46,777 nt of DNA from Clostridiales bacterium (GCA_021204005.1 JAJQAD010000192.1:1-46777); one strand, 5' to 3'; shown: positions 8,341 through 17,315, numbered from the stretch's first letter. Program-made: numbers and translations. The notes: a model not told the origin generated them from the letters alone.

Positions 8341-9380
8341 AGCCAGCTGCCCCTCCCTTTCATCAACAGGATCAGGAAAAACGGCGCCCCGATAATAGCG
8401 GTCAGAATGCCGATGGATACCTCCACCGTAAAAAACACGCGGGTAATATTGTCTACCAGCATCAGGAAAATCGCTCCACCCAGTGCGGAAGCCGGCAGCA
8501 GATAACGGTAATCCGGTCCGACGATAAACCGCATCAAATGCGGGACAACCAGGCCAATCCAGCCTACCATTCCGCAGGCAGCGACAGATGCGGAGGTCGC
8601 CAAAGTAGCACAGATAATCGTTGCCAGCCGCACCCTTCGGACATTTACTCCCATCATCACCGCCTCCTCATCGCCAAAAGAAACCACATTTAAACGATAG
8701 GAGAATAAAAGCAGCGGTACCACACTGATCAACACAGGAATGAGCAGAATGGGCAACGACTTCAACTTCAGATTTGCCATGCTCCCCATCAGCCAAAACG
8801 TGATTTCCCCCAGCTGATTGTCCGTATCTGCCAAAAGTTTTGTGATGGACACGCCGGCCGAAAACAGAGAAGACACCACCATTCCTGTCAAAACCAAAGT
8901 CGTCGTGTTATTTGTTTTTCCCGAAACGGTGTAGCTGATAAACAACGTCAGCGCCACTGCAACCATCCCAAAGAAAAATGCGGACGTCTGCTGCACCAGC
9001 AGCGGTGCGGTTGCCAGAATGGATGTGCAGGCTCCAAAAGCCGCCCCGGAGGTGGCTCCCAGCAAATCCGGGGAAACCATTGGGTTGTGAAAAACGCCTT
9101 GATAGGATGCGCCCGAGACAGACAATGCAGCTCCCACGAAAATACAGGCCGTCAGCCGCGGCAGGCGGACATTCATAAGCGCCACATAGCCGTTGTGAGT
9201 ATATTCCAGGTCAAAGCCCAGACCGGCACCCAGAATGTGAAAAATCTCCTGCAACGACAGTGGATAAATCCCCTGTGTCATAGATATCAGAAACACAAAA
9301 ATCATAAAAACCACTAGTCCGGCAAGAATCAGCCGCAGATGCTTTCTCTGTTTTTTATTACCGGATGCAATCACTGACAT
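8337..9380 (-). CDS. FecCD/BtuC-type ABC permease
   Basis: A 347-aa multispanning protein of the FecCD family, with about ten hydrophobic segments. Typical phrases are NVRLPRLTACIFVGAALSVSGASYQGVFHNPMVSPDLLGATSGAAFGA (given here only as landmarks near residues 70-120), the cytoplasmic coupling region VVPHLMRFIVGPDYRYLLPASALGGA, and the C-terminal GILTAIIGAPFFLILL. The family moves siderophore iron, haem, B12 or molybdate/tungstate. It is the first gene of the minus-strand unit; GGGAGGAA precedes the ATG, and a promoter with a ModE-type site lies immediately upstream. That placement is the main reason to favour molybdate or tungstate over iron. Confidence 0.93.
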   Translation of the reverse strand: MSVIASGNKKQRKHLRLILAGLVVFMIFVFLISMTQGIYPLSLQEIFHILGAGLGFDLEYTHNGYVALMNVRLPRLTACIFVGAALSVSGASYQGVFHNPMVSPDLLGATSGAAFGACTSILATAPLLVQQTSAFFFGMVAVALTLFISYTVSGKTNNTTTLVLTGMVVSSLFSAGVSITKLLADTDNQLGEITFWLMGSMANLKLKSLPILLIPVLISVVPLLLFSYRLNVVSFGDEEAVMMGVNVRRVRLATIICATLATSASVAACGMVGWIGLVVPHLMRFIVGPDYRYLLPASALGGAIFLMLVDNITRVFFTVEVSIGILTAIIGAPFFLILLMKGRGSWL

Positions 9381-9406
9381 ACATTCCTCCCTGAATTAGA
9401 AACACA

Positions 9407-9429
9407 CGTTATTTTTTTAAAATATAACG
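9407..9429. promoter_or_regulatory. ModE-type operator (Mo-box) 1
   Basis: A 23-bp near-perfect palindrome with ends CGTTAT (9407-9412) and ATAACG (9424-9429); the right half read on the other strand is CGTTATATTTT, and 10 of 11 positions match the left half. This fits published ModE sites (CGTTATAT-type half-sites). It begins nine bases downstream of the -10 box of the FecCD promoter and covers the start point, as expected for a repressor site. Recognition is from the known consensus; binding is inferred. Confidence 0.72.
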
Positions 9430-9437
9430 CTGTTTAA

Positions 9438-9466
9438 ACCATAGTCTTATATTTTTGGATAGTCAA
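9438..9466 (-). promoter_or_regulatory. Promoter of the FecCD-type importer unit
   Basis: On the minus strand, TTGACT (9466-9461) and TATGGT (9443-9438) are spaced by 17 bases. Transcription would start near 9431, about 50 bases before the permease ATG and at the edge of Mo-box 1. Confidence 0.62.
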
Positions 9467-9583
9467 ATTCCATATCCGAACTATATCATTCACTGTCGGA
9501 ATGCAGGTACAGAGCCGCGGAAGATCATTCCGGATACAACTTTTTTTATTCTGTACCTGAATCATCAAAATCGGCAACTCTCA

Positions 9584-9612
9584 TTGACACACACGCTTTC
9601 ATATCTTAAAAT
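9584..9612 (+). promoter_or_regulatory. Promoter of the modABC-moa-mob unit
   Basis: A consensus TTGACA (9584-9589), a 17-base spacer and TAAAAT (9607-9612). The start would fall near 9619, immediately before Mo-box 2, leaving a leader of about 145 bases before modA. The leader shows no riboswitch that I recognise. Confidence 0.72.
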
Positions 9613-9620
9613 ATAGTTAT

Positions 9621-9644
9621 CGTTATTCGTTCAAAAGAATATCG
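9621..9644. promoter_or_regulatory. ModE-type operator (Mo-box) 2
   Basis: A 24-bp imperfect palindrome with ends CGTTATTC (9621-9628) and GAATATCG (9637-9644); 9 of 11 positions pair. It sits directly after the predicted start point of the modA promoter, the same geometry as site 1 on the other strand. Confidence 0.65.
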
Positions 9645-9765
9645 GCGACGTAGTTTTTTGTACATTTCTGTGATTGGGGCAACAATAGCATTGTCCAGTC
9701 GGGGAACTCTGCACAGATATGTATGAAGTGATGAAATACCACCAACCATCCAAGGAGGACATGCA

Positions 9766-10731
9766 ATGAAAAAGAAAGTATTAAGTATCCTGCTTGCTGC
9801 CATGCTCGGCACATCCATGCTGGCCGGCTGCGGCAGCACCAGCAGCAGCGACACCGCTGAGGAGACCACAGACGAAACTGTTTCCGCTGAGGCGGAGGAA
9901 ACCACCGATGATTCCGCCGAAGCCGAGGAAGAGGTTTCTGCAGAAGAGGAATCCACAGAACAGTTTGAGGCAACCACCGTTACCATTTATGCGGCAGCCA
10001 GCCTGCAGACCGTGCTGACCGAACTCATCGACGTTTACAATGAGACCCAGCCCAACGTAGAGATCGTGGGAAGCTATGACAGCTCCGGCACTCTGCTGAC
10101 CCAGATCGAGGAAGCAGCCGGCGACGGTATCGACATCTTCTTCTCCGCAGCACAGAAGCAGATGAACACACTGGAAGAGGATGACGGTCTGGTCGTGGAC
10201 GGAACCCGCCACAACGTCGTAAATAACCAGGTGTGTGTCATCACCTACACCGGCAGCGAGACCACCGTAACCGGACTGGAAGACATCGCAAACGCATCCA
10301 GCCTGGCTCTTGCGGACGGTTCTGTTCCGGTTGGTAAATACACCCGTCAGGCACTGGTAAACGCCGGCATGCTGGACGAAGTGGAGGATGTCTCCACGAT
10401 CACCACCGATGAGGTCTCCGCAGCGCTCGGCGGTATCGAAATCAATGAATGCGGCAATGTCAGCAAGGTGCTCCAGGCGGTAGCAGAGCAGTCCAACGAG
10501 GTTGGCACAACCTACTATTCTGATACATACGGATATGAAGATCAGGTTGAAATTCTTGAAGTTGTAAGTTATGATTTAACAGGAGATGTCATCTATCCTG
10601 TAGCGCAGGTTGCAAACGGCAGCGCAGACGAGCTTGAGTCGGCTGCGGCGGCAGATTTTATCGAGTTCCTTATCTCAGATGAAGCAAAAGCGATTTTTGA
10701 GAAGTATTACTTCGACACAGATGTGGAGTAA
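9766..10731 (+). CDS. modA: Molybdate ABC transporter substrate-binding lipoprotein ModA
   Basis: A 321-aa lipoprotein with lipobox SMLAGC (Cys22), a long acidic linker to about residue 70, then the ModA core: VTIYAAASLQTVLTELIDVY, the segment DIFFSAAQKQMN, ADGSVPVGKYTRQAL, and the C-terminal FIEFLISDEAKAIFEKY. ModA captures molybdate or tungstate outside the membrane and delivers it to ModBC. The linker of more than 40 Ser/Thr/Glu/Asp-rich residues is longer than in the Gram-negative protein and suits a membrane-anchored form. CAAGGAGGAC lies just before the ATG. It heads the plus-strand molybdenum unit, and a terminator between modA and modB should make it the most abundant product. Confidence 0.95.
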   Translation: MKKKVLSILLAAMLGTSMLAGCGSTSSSDTAEETTDETVSAEAEETTDDSAEAEEEVSAEEESTEQFEATTVTIYAAASLQTVLTELIDVYNETQPNVEIVGSYDSSGTLLTQIEEAAGDGIDIFFSAAQKQMNTLEEDDGLVVDGTRHNVVNNQVCVITYTGSETTVTGLEDIANASSLALADGSVPVGKYTRQALVNAGMLDEVEDVSTITTDEVSAALGGIEINECGNVSKVLQAVAEQSNEVGTTYYSDTYGYEDQVEILEVVSYDLTGDVIYPVAQVANGSADELESAAAADFIEFLISDEAKAIFEKYYFDTDVE

Positions 10732-10829
10732 CAGTTCACCCTGTGCAGACGGAATTGCTCACGGAATGCTTTCATACCGAAGTGCAATATGGCGGGACTG
10801 TTCCGGGAGAAGTTGAAATACAGGTAAAG

Positions 10830-10860
10830 AAAAGGCATCTGGCAGATTCAGATGCCTTTT
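10830..10860 (+). terminator. Intra-operon terminator between modA and modB
   Basis: AAAAGGCATCTG pairs with CAGATGCCTTTT around a seven-base loop; the descending arm ends in four T. It lies 34 bases before the modB ATG, so read-through must occur; partial termination would raise modA mRNA over modBC. Confidence 0.8.
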
Positions 10861-10894
10861 CTGCAATACAGAGAAAAACGATTGAGGGAAATTT

Positions 10895-11599
10895 ATGGAA
10901 ACATTGATCAACATTTTATCAGGATTAGACTGGAGCCCGCTGTTTATCTCATTAAAAACCGGAATCGTGGCGACCGTAATCTGCTTTTTCCTCGGCATCT
11001 TTGCAGCAAGCAAAGTCATTCGCGCCGGGGAACGGGGCAAAGCAATCGCAGACGGCTTCCTCACACTCCCCATGGTACTGCCGCCGACAGTGGCCGGATT
11101 TTTCCTGCTTCTGCTGTTCAGCCTGAAACGGCCGCTGGGTAGTTTCCTGTTTAACCAGTTTGGCATCAAGATCGTACAGACCTGGGCCGGCTGCATCATC
11201 GCGGCTACCATCATCGCCTTTCCGCTGATGTACCGCAACGCGCGGGCAGCATTCGAACAGCTCGACTCCAACCTGGTCTACGCGGGACGGACCCTTGGCA
11301 TGTCCGAGTTCCAGATTTTCTGGAAGATCATCGTCCCCAACTCTGGTCCCGGCATCGTCTCCGGCACCATCCTCACGTTCGCGCGGGCACTGGGCGAATA
11401 CGGCGCCACCTCCATGCTGGCAGGAAATATCCCGCACAAGACATCCACCATCTCGCAGCGCATCGCCATGGTCATCCAGGACGGCGACTATTTAACCGGC
11501 GGCGTCTGGGTGATTATTATCCTGCTCATCGCTTTCGGCGTTATCGTATCGATGAATCTGGTGGCCGGAAAAAATATGAAAAATGTACAGCGGTGGTGA
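10895..11599 (+). CDS. modB: Molybdate ABC transporter permease ModB
   Basis: A 234-aa membrane protein with about five spanning segments. Family landmarks are LPMVLPPTVAGFFLLLLF, the coupling (EAA) region RTLGMSEFQIFWKIIVPNSGPGIVSG, and ALGEYGATSMLAGNIPHKT. These match ModB and CysW/ModB permeases, with the ModB-type EYGAT phrase. TTGAGGGAAA precedes the ATG. It should form the channel for ModC-driven import of molybdate captured by ModA. Confidence 0.95.
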   Translation: METLINILSGLDWSPLFISLKTGIVATVICFFLGIFAASKVIRAGERGKAIADGFLTLPMVLPPTVAGFFLLLLFSLKRPLGSFLFNQFGIKIVQTWAGCIIAATIIAFPLMYRNARAAFEQLDSNLVYAGRTLGMSEFQIFWKIIVPNSGPGIVSGTILTFARALGEYGATSMLAGNIPHKTSTISQRIAMVIQDGDYLTGGVWVIIILLIAFGVIVSMNLVAGKNMKNVQRW

Positions 11600-11604
11600 T
11601 TAAT

Positions 11605-12750
11605 ATGTCAATAGACGTAGCAATAAAGAAAAAAATCGGAAATTTTTTCCTCGATACAACCTTCCAGACAGAAGAAAATGAAGTATTCGCCATCCTCGGC
11701 GCTTCCGGCTGCGGCAAAAGTATGACCTTAAAATGCATCGCCGGCATTGAGACGCCCGACGAGGGACATATCATCCTGAACGGAAAGACCCTGTTTGATT
11801 CCGCGAAAAAAATTAACCTGATTCCACAGAAGCGCCGGGTCGGCTATATGTTTCAGGACTACGCGCTCTTTCCGAATATGACAGTGGAAAAGAATATCAT
11901 GGCCGGGATGGGAAAGCATCCGAACCCTGCCATCGTGCAGACCTATATCGAAAGATTTCATCTGGACGGACTGACCAATCATCTGCCGCGGCAGCTTTCC
12001 GGCGGACAGAAGCAGCGGGTAGCGCTGGCACGAATGTTGGCCTCGGAACCGGAAATTCTGCTTCTGGATGAACCGCTTTCCGCGCTGGATACCTATCTAA
12101 AATGGCAGGTGGAGGAGGAACTGGCAGAGCTTTTCACCGGTATCCAGAAAACAATCCTCTTTGTAACGCACAGCAGGGACGAAGTATACCATCTCTGCGA
12201 CCGGGTCTGCGTGCTGAGCAACGGCCATGTGGAAACAATCCAGCCGAAAAAAGACTTTTTCGCAAATCCGGAAACGATCTCTGCTGCACGGCTCTCCGGC
12301 TGCCGGAATTTTTCCCGGGCAGAGCGGATTTCCGCCCACGAAATCTTCGCGCCGGACTGGCAGATGCGCTTTGTGCTGGAACGGGAAGTACCGGAAGATC
12401 TGGCCTATGTCGGCGCCCGCGCCCACTATATTGAAGTCATTTCGGACACCAGCGGCACGGCGATTCCGAAGGTTGGACCGACATCCGTGGAGGACGAAGA
12501 CAATACGCACAATATCGGTTCTGCGCCCGTGAAAACCAGGGGCGATGCCATCCCCGCCAACTGCGCCGTCATGCAGGTAGACCACCTGATGGAGCAGCAG
12601 TTTGAATCCGAGCTGATTTTAAACTGCGGCGATGAGAGCGGGACACAGATGCGGCTGCTGATGGATAAAGGACGGGCACTGGAACTGTCCGGACAGGAAA
12701 AACTGGAAATCAGGATACCGGAAGCAGCCCTCCTGTTGCTAAGGGAATAA
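11605..12750 (+). CDS. modC: Molybdate ABC transporter ATPase ModC with C-terminal TOBE-like region
   Basis: A 381-aa ATPase. Walker A is GASGCGKS (32-39), the Q-loop is in YMFQDYALFPN, the signature is LSGGQKQRVALARML, Walker B is ILLLDEPLSALD, and the switch His is in FVTHSRDE. The last 140 residues fit a TOBE/oxyanion-binding region, which in ModC-type proteins senses intracellular molybdate and slows transport; they include an unusual polar stretch around VGPTSVEDEDNTHN. The ATG is six bases after GGTGGTG, which overlaps the modB stop. An in-frame GTG at 11593 is less likely because it sits inside the modB stop region. Confidence 0.93.
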   Translation: MSIDVAIKKKIGNFFLDTTFQTEENEVFAILGASGCGKSMTLKCIAGIETPDEGHIILNGKTLFDSAKKINLIPQKRRVGYMFQDYALFPNMTVEKNIMAGMGKHPNPAIVQTYIERFHLDGLTNHLPRQLSGGQKQRVALARMLASEPEILLLDEPLSALDTYLKWQVEEELAELFTGIQKTILFVTHSRDEVYHLCDRVCVLSNGHVETIQPKKDFFANPETISAARLSGCRNFSRAERISAHEIFAPDWQMRFVLEREVPEDLAYVGARAHYIEVISDTSGTAIPKVGPTSVEDEDNTHNIGSAPVKTRGDAIPANCAVMQVDHLMEQQFESELILNCGDESGTQMRLLMDKGRALELSGQEKLEIRIPEAALLLLRE

Positions 12751-12819
12751 TCGCATGATATTTTAATAACGCGCACTTCACTATATAACCAGACACATAT
12801 TTCAGGAGGAACGCAGAAA

Positions 12820-13305
12820 ATGAATCAGGACTTTACCCACTTCGATAATCAGGGCAATGCCGTCATGGTCGATGTCTCCGAAAAACCCGTAACCTCCCGC
12901 ACCGCGACAGCAACCGGAAGCATTCTGGTCTGCGGCGAAGTAATGCAGGCCGTTCGGGAAGGCACCTCAAAAAAAGGAGATGTCCTCGGCGTCGCCAGGG
13001 TCGCCGGAATTATGGGAGTAAAGCAGACTTCCTCCCTCATCCCGCTCTGCCACACCCTGCTGATCCAGAAATGCAGCATTGATTTTAAATTAGAACCGGA
13101 AAATCGACGCATCAACGCCACCTGCACCGTACAATGTTCCGGACAGACCGGAGTGGAGATGGAAGCGCTGACTGGAGTGAGCACGGCGCTGCTCACCATC
13201 TACGACATGTGCAAAGCCATCGACAAGACAATGGTCATTTCCGATATCCATCTTGTCGAAAAGGCTGGCGGAAGAAGCGGACATTTTGTTTATAAGGAAA
13301 TATAG
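12820..13305 (+). CDS. moaC: Cyclic pyranopterin monophosphate synthase MoaC
   Basis: A 161-aa protein of full MoaC length. It contains the start motif [16 protein letters not shown], the helix [24 protein letters not shown], and the C-terminal [20 protein letters not shown] with VEKAGGRSG that holds the catalytic lysines. Together with MoaA it converts GTP to cyclic pyranopterin monophosphate, the first stage of molybdopterin synthesis. AGGAGGAA precedes the ATG. moaA follows after four bases. Confidence 0.97.
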   Translation: MNQDFTHFDNQGNAVMVDVSEKPVTSRTATATGSILVCGEVMQAVREGTSKKGDVLGVARVAGIMGVKQTSSLIPLCHTLLIQKCSIDFKLEPENRRINATCTVQCSGQTGVEMEALTGVSTALLTIYDMCKAIDKTMVISDIHLVEKAGGRSGHFVYKEI

Positions 13306-13309
13306 AAAT

Positions 13310-14422
13310 ATGAGAGATTCCTTCCACAGAGAAATCAACTACATGAGAATTTCCATCACCGACCGCTGTAATCTCCGCTGTGTCTACTGCATGCCTCACG
13401 GGATTCCGACGATTCCCATGGCGGAAATCCTTACATTTGAGGAAATCGCGCGCGTCTGCAGGCAGGCTGTTTGTTTAGGCATCACCCGTTTTAAGATTAC
13501 CGGCGGCGAACCGCTCGCCCGCCTCGGCTGCCCGGACCTGATTCGCATGATCCGACAGATTCCCGACGTGCAGCAGGTGACCATGACAACCAACGGCGTC
13601 CTCCTGGGGAAATATCTGAGAGAGCTTGCAGAAGCCGGACTGGACGCAGTCAACATCAGCCTGGACACAACCGATCGGAATTTATATGCAAAAATTACCG
13701 GTTCCGACTGCCTGAGTCAGGTGATTTCTTCCCTGGAAGCTGCCCGGCAATACGGTTTGAAAGTGAAAATCAATTCCGTCCTGCAGCAGAACCTCAACGC
13801 TGATGCCTGGAGAGATCTGCTGGCACTGGCAAAACGATACGGAATAGATATTCGTTTTATAGAACTCATGCCGGTCGGTCAGGGAAAATGCGGCGCTCCG
13901 ATCTCCAACACAGACCTGTACCGGCAGATTGAAAATGAATTCGGACAACTCACACCGGATAAAAAACGGCACGGAAACGGACCCGCTGTCTACTATCGCC
14001 TTCCCGGTTTTGACGGCAGTGTCGGCTTCATCAGTCCGATTCACGGAAAGTTCTGCAATACCTGCAACCGCATCCGCATGACTTCCACCGGTGAAATCAA
14101 GCCGTGCCTGGGTTATGAAAGCACTTTCGATGTCAGGGCTGCACTGCGGGGCAACATCGTGTTGTCGCAATGTCAAAAAGATGTTATTCTGCAATCAGAG
14201 CAGAATCCAGATATCACATTACAAAACCAGGATGATGAAACCGTGCGGCGTATTCTGGCGGAGGCCATCTCAGCCAAACCAAAGATGCACTGCTTTGAAA
14301 CACTCACGAAAAACGCCGCGGGACATCTGCAAGAACATCTGCCAGAGCATCTGCCGGAACAGGACTTCGTCGGCAGACCTTTGGCCGCCGAGACAAGAGA
14401 TATGTCAAAAATCGGAGGATAG
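13310..14422 (+). CDS. moaA: GTP 3',8-cyclase MoaA (radical SAM)
   Basis: A 370-aa radical SAM enzyme. The first cluster motif is CNLRCVYC (Cys20, 24, 27); the second substrate-binding cluster lies in GKFCNTCNRIR with a later KPCL. The SAM-binding GGEPL is present. It makes 3',8-cyclo-GTP for MoaC. The C-terminus ends in SKIGG: MoaA needs a terminal Gly-Gly tail, which is kept here even though a local duplication (EHLPEHLPEQ) has lengthened the tail before it by about 25 residues. The start at 13310 uses AAGGAA inside the end of moaC; an ATG at 13253 would overlap moaC by 53 bases and adds residues not expected in the family. Confidence 0.95.
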   Translation: MRDSFHREINYMRISITDRCNLRCVYCMPHGIPTIPMAEILTFEEIARVCRQAVCLGITRFKITGGEPLARLGCPDLIRMIRQIPDVQQVTMTTNGVLLGKYLRELAEAGLDAVNISLDTTDRNLYAKITGSDCLSQVISSLEAARQYGLKVKINSVLQQNLNADAWRDLLALAKRYGIDIRFIELMPVGQGKCGAPISNTDLYRQIENEFGQLTPDKKRHGNGPAVYYRLPGFDGSVGFISPIHGKFCNTCNRIRMTSTGEIKPCLGYESTFDVRAALRGNIVLSQCQKDVILQSEQNPDITLQNQDDETVRRILAEAISAKPKMHCFETLTKNAAGHLQEHLPEHLPEQDFVGRPLAAETRDMSKIGG

Positions 14423-14464
14423 CTGCTCCTATTTTGGCGGCATTGATACGAAAGGAGAAATCAG

Positions 14465-15397
14465 ATGGGAAAGATTTTACATATCTGCATCAGTACAAAA
14501 CGGGGCACACTCAAACAGGAGGTAGATTCCGCTCACCTTATTCCCGGATGGGGCATTGAAAACGACGCCCACGCGGGAAAGTGGCACCGGCAGATCAGCC
14601 TCCTCTCCGCTGAAAAAATCCGTGAATTTCAGGCCAGAAGCGCCCAGGTAGAACCGGGAGCATTCGGAGAAAACCTGGTCGTGGAAGGTGTTGACCTGCG
14701 TGCGCTTCCTGTCGGCACCCGTTTTCGCATTGGGGATGCGCTTCTGGAAATGACCCAGATCGGGAAGGAATGTCACACGCACTGTCAGATTTATCAGACC
14801 ATGGGCGACTGCATCATGCCCCGGGAAGGAGTCTTTGCCGAAGTCCTGACCGAAGGTACCATTCAAAAGGGAGATACCATAGAGATGATCGCAGCAAATC
14901 CGGACCGGCCGTTTACCGCGGCGGTGATTACTCTGAGCGACAAGGGAGCCGCCGGAAAGCGTGAAGACAAAAGCGGCCCTGCCATCGTGAATCTTCTTCA
15001 GGCTGACAGCTACAATGTGAAAGAAACCCTGCTGCTCGCAGACGATCGGCCGTCACTGGAAAAGGAACTGATCCGCCTCGCAGACCAACGCCAGATCGAC
15101 GTCATTTTTACCACCGGGGGCACCGGTTTTTCCGAGCGCGATATCACGCCGGAGGCAACGATTGCCGTCTGCGACCGCATGGCAAACGGCATTGCCGAAG
15201 CCATCCGCGCCTATTCCATGACCATCACACCCCGCGCCATGTTAAGCCGCGCTGTCTCCGGCATCCGGAAAAAAACGCTGATCGTAAATCTCCCGGGCAG
15301 CCCAAAGGCCGTGACCGAAGCGCTGGAATTCCTGCTGCCGAGCCTGGGACATGGGCTCGGAATCCTGCGGGGAACCGAAGAAAACTGTGCACGCTAG
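14465..15397 (+). CDS. MOSC domain fused to Mog/MoaB molybdopterin adenylyltransferase
   Basis: A 310-aa two-domain protein. Residues 1-143 are a MOSC domain (GIENDAHAGKWHRQISLLS, EPGAFGENLVVEG, GDALLEMTQIGKECH with the conserved Cys in that last motif). MOSC domains bind cofactor sulfur or act in sulfur carriage. Residues 150-305 are a MogA/MoaB domain (AVITLSDKGAAGKREDKSGP, FTTGGTGFSERDITPEAT, NLPGSPKAV), which adenylylates molybdopterin before metal insertion. The fusion is known in Clostridia and ties adenylylation to a sulfur-handling module. AAAGGAGA precedes the ATG, and the gene sits within the continuous operon. Confidence 0.93.
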   Translation: MGKILHICISTKRGTLKQEVDSAHLIPGWGIENDAHAGKWHRQISLLSAEKIREFQARSAQVEPGAFGENLVVEGVDLRALPVGTRFRIGDALLEMTQIGKECHTHCQIYQTMGDCIMPREGVFAEVLTEGTIQKGDTIEMIAANPDRPFTAAVITLSDKGAAGKREDKSGPAIVNLLQADSYNVKETLLLADDRPSLEKELIRLADQRQIDVIFTTGGTGFSERDITPEATIAVCDRMANGIAEAIRAYSMTITPRAMLSRAVSGIRKKTLIVNLPGSPKAVTEALEFLLPSLGHGLGILRGTEENCAR

Positions 15398-15440
15398 CAA
15401 TGAGCCGTTCATCTTATAAATGAAAGGATTACGACATTAC

Positions 15441-17261
15441 ATGAACACCCAAACTTACCGCGAAGGAATCAACCTCGAAGATGCCGTAGACTGCATCTTA
15501 AACCACACAAAAAGAATTACCCGGACAGAGCGGCTTCCGCTTCTGTCCGCTGCCGGGCGGATTCTCGCCGAAGACATGTTCACAGAGATGGAAAATCCTC
15601 CCTTTGACCGCTCTCCTATCGACGGCTACGCCTGCCGTGCCGCCGACATCCGGGAAGCTTCCGCCGAGCACCCGGCTGTCCTCCGCGTCACAGAGGAAAT
15701 TGACGCGGGACAGTATTCTGACAACACCGTACAGCCAGGTGAAGCGGTCCGCATCATGACAGGCGCCGCAATACCACCGGGATGCGACTGCTGTGTGCGC
15801 CAGGAAAGCACCGACTATGGCGAGACAAGAGTATCCATCTGCGAACCGGTACCGGTACACGGCAACTACTGTGACCACGGCGAGGATTTCCAGAAAGGCA
15901 TCTGCATGCTGCATGCCGGGGATAAGCTCGGATATGTGGAATTAGCAAACCTGGCCGCCATGGGCGCAGAGTCCGTCCTCGTCTACGAAACACCCCGCAT
16001 CGCTCTGTTCACCACCGGCGATGAAGTGATGGAACCGGGACAGCCGCTTCTGCCCGGAAAAATCTATAACAGCAATTTTTACCTTCTCTCTGCAAGGCTG
16101 GCAGAGTTTGGAATCACACCGCTCTGGCAGAAACACATTCCGGACGACGCCAGAGCAGTCGCAGCGGCAATCCGCCGGGCTGCCGAAGAAGGCGCCGATC
16201 TCATCCTGACCACCGGCGGCGTCTCCGTGGGAAAAAAAGATATTCTGCATGAGACCATTCAGCTCCTGGATGCGGAAAAACTGTTCTGGAAAGTCCGCTT
16301 AAAACCCGGATCTCCGACCATCTTTTCCGTTTTTCGGGATGTACCCGTCATCAGCCTGTCCGGAAATCCTTTCGGCGCGCTGGCCAATATGGAACTGCTC
16401 GTCCGTCCTGCCCTGGCAAAAATGACAGAGGACAACAGCTATTCCATGCAGCAGACAAGCGCGATTCTTCAGGGGCAGTTCCGGAAAGCAAGCAAAGGCC
16501 GCCGGTTTATCCGAGCCCGGTATGAAAATGGTGCCGTCTATCTGCCGGACGGTCTCCACTCCTCCGGCGTACTGGCCTCCATGCGCGGCTGCAACTGCCT
16601 GATCGACATTGCCCCCGGCACCCCTGCGCTGAACCAGGGAGACCAGGTCAGGATCCGGCTCTTATATGCACCGGATAATTCGAGTGCAGTTATATCACCG
16701 TCTCCTGATACTGCCGCATCACAAGAAATAAGCAATAATATGCCACAGGACGCCCGGATCTTTGTCATTTCCGGCGTAAAAAACTCCGGCAAGACGACAC
16801 TGATCACCCGGCTGATCCCCATCTTCCGTGAAATGGGCTGGCGGACGGCAACCATCAAGCACGACGGGCACGGCTTTGACCCGGATGTCCCGGGAACGGA
16901 CAGTTATCGTCACCGGGCTGCCGGAGCCTGCGGCACGGCGATCTACTCCGACGATCTCACCATGGTGATCAAACAAAATCCTGCTGTGGTAACAGAAAAA
17001 GATCTGATCCGGGCATTCCCGGAAGCAGATCTGATCCTCCTGGAAGGATTTAAATGGACCGATTACCCGAAAATTGAAATTGTCCGGGAAGACAACTCCT
17101 CCGCTCCGGTCTGTGATCCGGATACACTGATCGGCATTGCCACGGATTGTGCGGACATCGGAGATTTTCCCGCGGATGTCCCTGTGCTGAACCTGAACCG
17201 GCCGGAGGAAATTGCACAGGCAATAAAGAACTATCTGACCGCCGGGAAAAATAAGAGATAA
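15441..17261 (+). CDS. moeA: MoeA-MobB fusion: molybdopterin molybdotransferase and GTP-binding adaptor
   Basis: A 606-aa fusion. The first 410 residues are canonical MoeA: ENPPFDRSPIDGYACRA, MTGAAIPPGCD, FTTGDEVMEPGQPLLPGKIYNSN, TTGGVSVGKKD, KPGSPTIFS and LSGNPFGAL. About 30 linker residues follow, then MobB (about 435-600) with the P-loop GVKNSGKTT, TIKHDGHGFDPDVPGTDSYRHRAAGA and LLEGFKW. MoeA inserts molybdate; MobB assists MobA in nucleotide attachment. The intact SGGVS and SGNP motifs distinguish it from the diverged MoeA paralogs at 4636 and 17681. The start at 15441 follows AAAGGA by 12 bases; an ATG at 15420 has no site. Confidence 0.94.
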   Translation: MNTQTYREGINLEDAVDCILNHTKRITRTERLPLLSAAGRILAEDMFTEMENPPFDRSPIDGYACRAADIREASAEHPAVLRVTEEIDAGQYSDNTVQPGEAVRIMTGAAIPPGCDCCVRQESTDYGETRVSICEPVPVHGNYCDHGEDFQKGICMLHAGDKLGYVELANLAAMGAESVLVYETPRIALFTTGDEVMEPGQPLLPGKIYNSNFYLLSARLAEFGITPLWQKHIPDDARAVAAAIRRAAEEGADLILTTGGVSVGKKDILHETIQLLDAEKLFWKVRLKPGSPTIFSVFRDVPVISLSGNPFGALANMELLVRPALAKMTEDNSYSMQQTSAILQGQFRKASKGRRFIRARYENGAVYLPDGLHSSGVLASMRGCNCLIDIAPGTPALNQGDQVRIRLLYAPDNSSAVISPSPDTAASQEISNNMPQDARIFVISGVKNSGKTTLITRLIPIFREMGWRTATIKHDGHGFDPDVPGTDSYRHRAAGACGTAIYSDDLTMVIKQNPAVVTEKDLIRAFPEADLILLEGFKWTDYPKIEIVREDNSSAPVCDPDTLIGIATDCADIGDFPADVPVLNLNRPEEIAQAIKNYLTAGKNKR

Positions 17262-17315
17262 ATCCATTACAGTTCCATCCGGCACAGTTGCAGCAATTTT
17301 TGCAGGAGGCGCCCT

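Noticed and set aside
6127-9380. Siderophore or B12 importer
   Set aside because: Not excluded, but the Mo-box at its promoter and the MoeA paralog downstream make an oxyanion more likely.
9645-9765. Moco riboswitch in the modA leader
   Set aside because: I cannot find the expected stem set by eye, and the Mo-boxes already explain control. A covariance-model search would decide.
12752-12771. Third Mo-box before moaC
   Set aside because: The right half is AATAACG-like, but the left half matches poorly and spacing is 20 rather than 23-24 bases; the gene is inside the operon.
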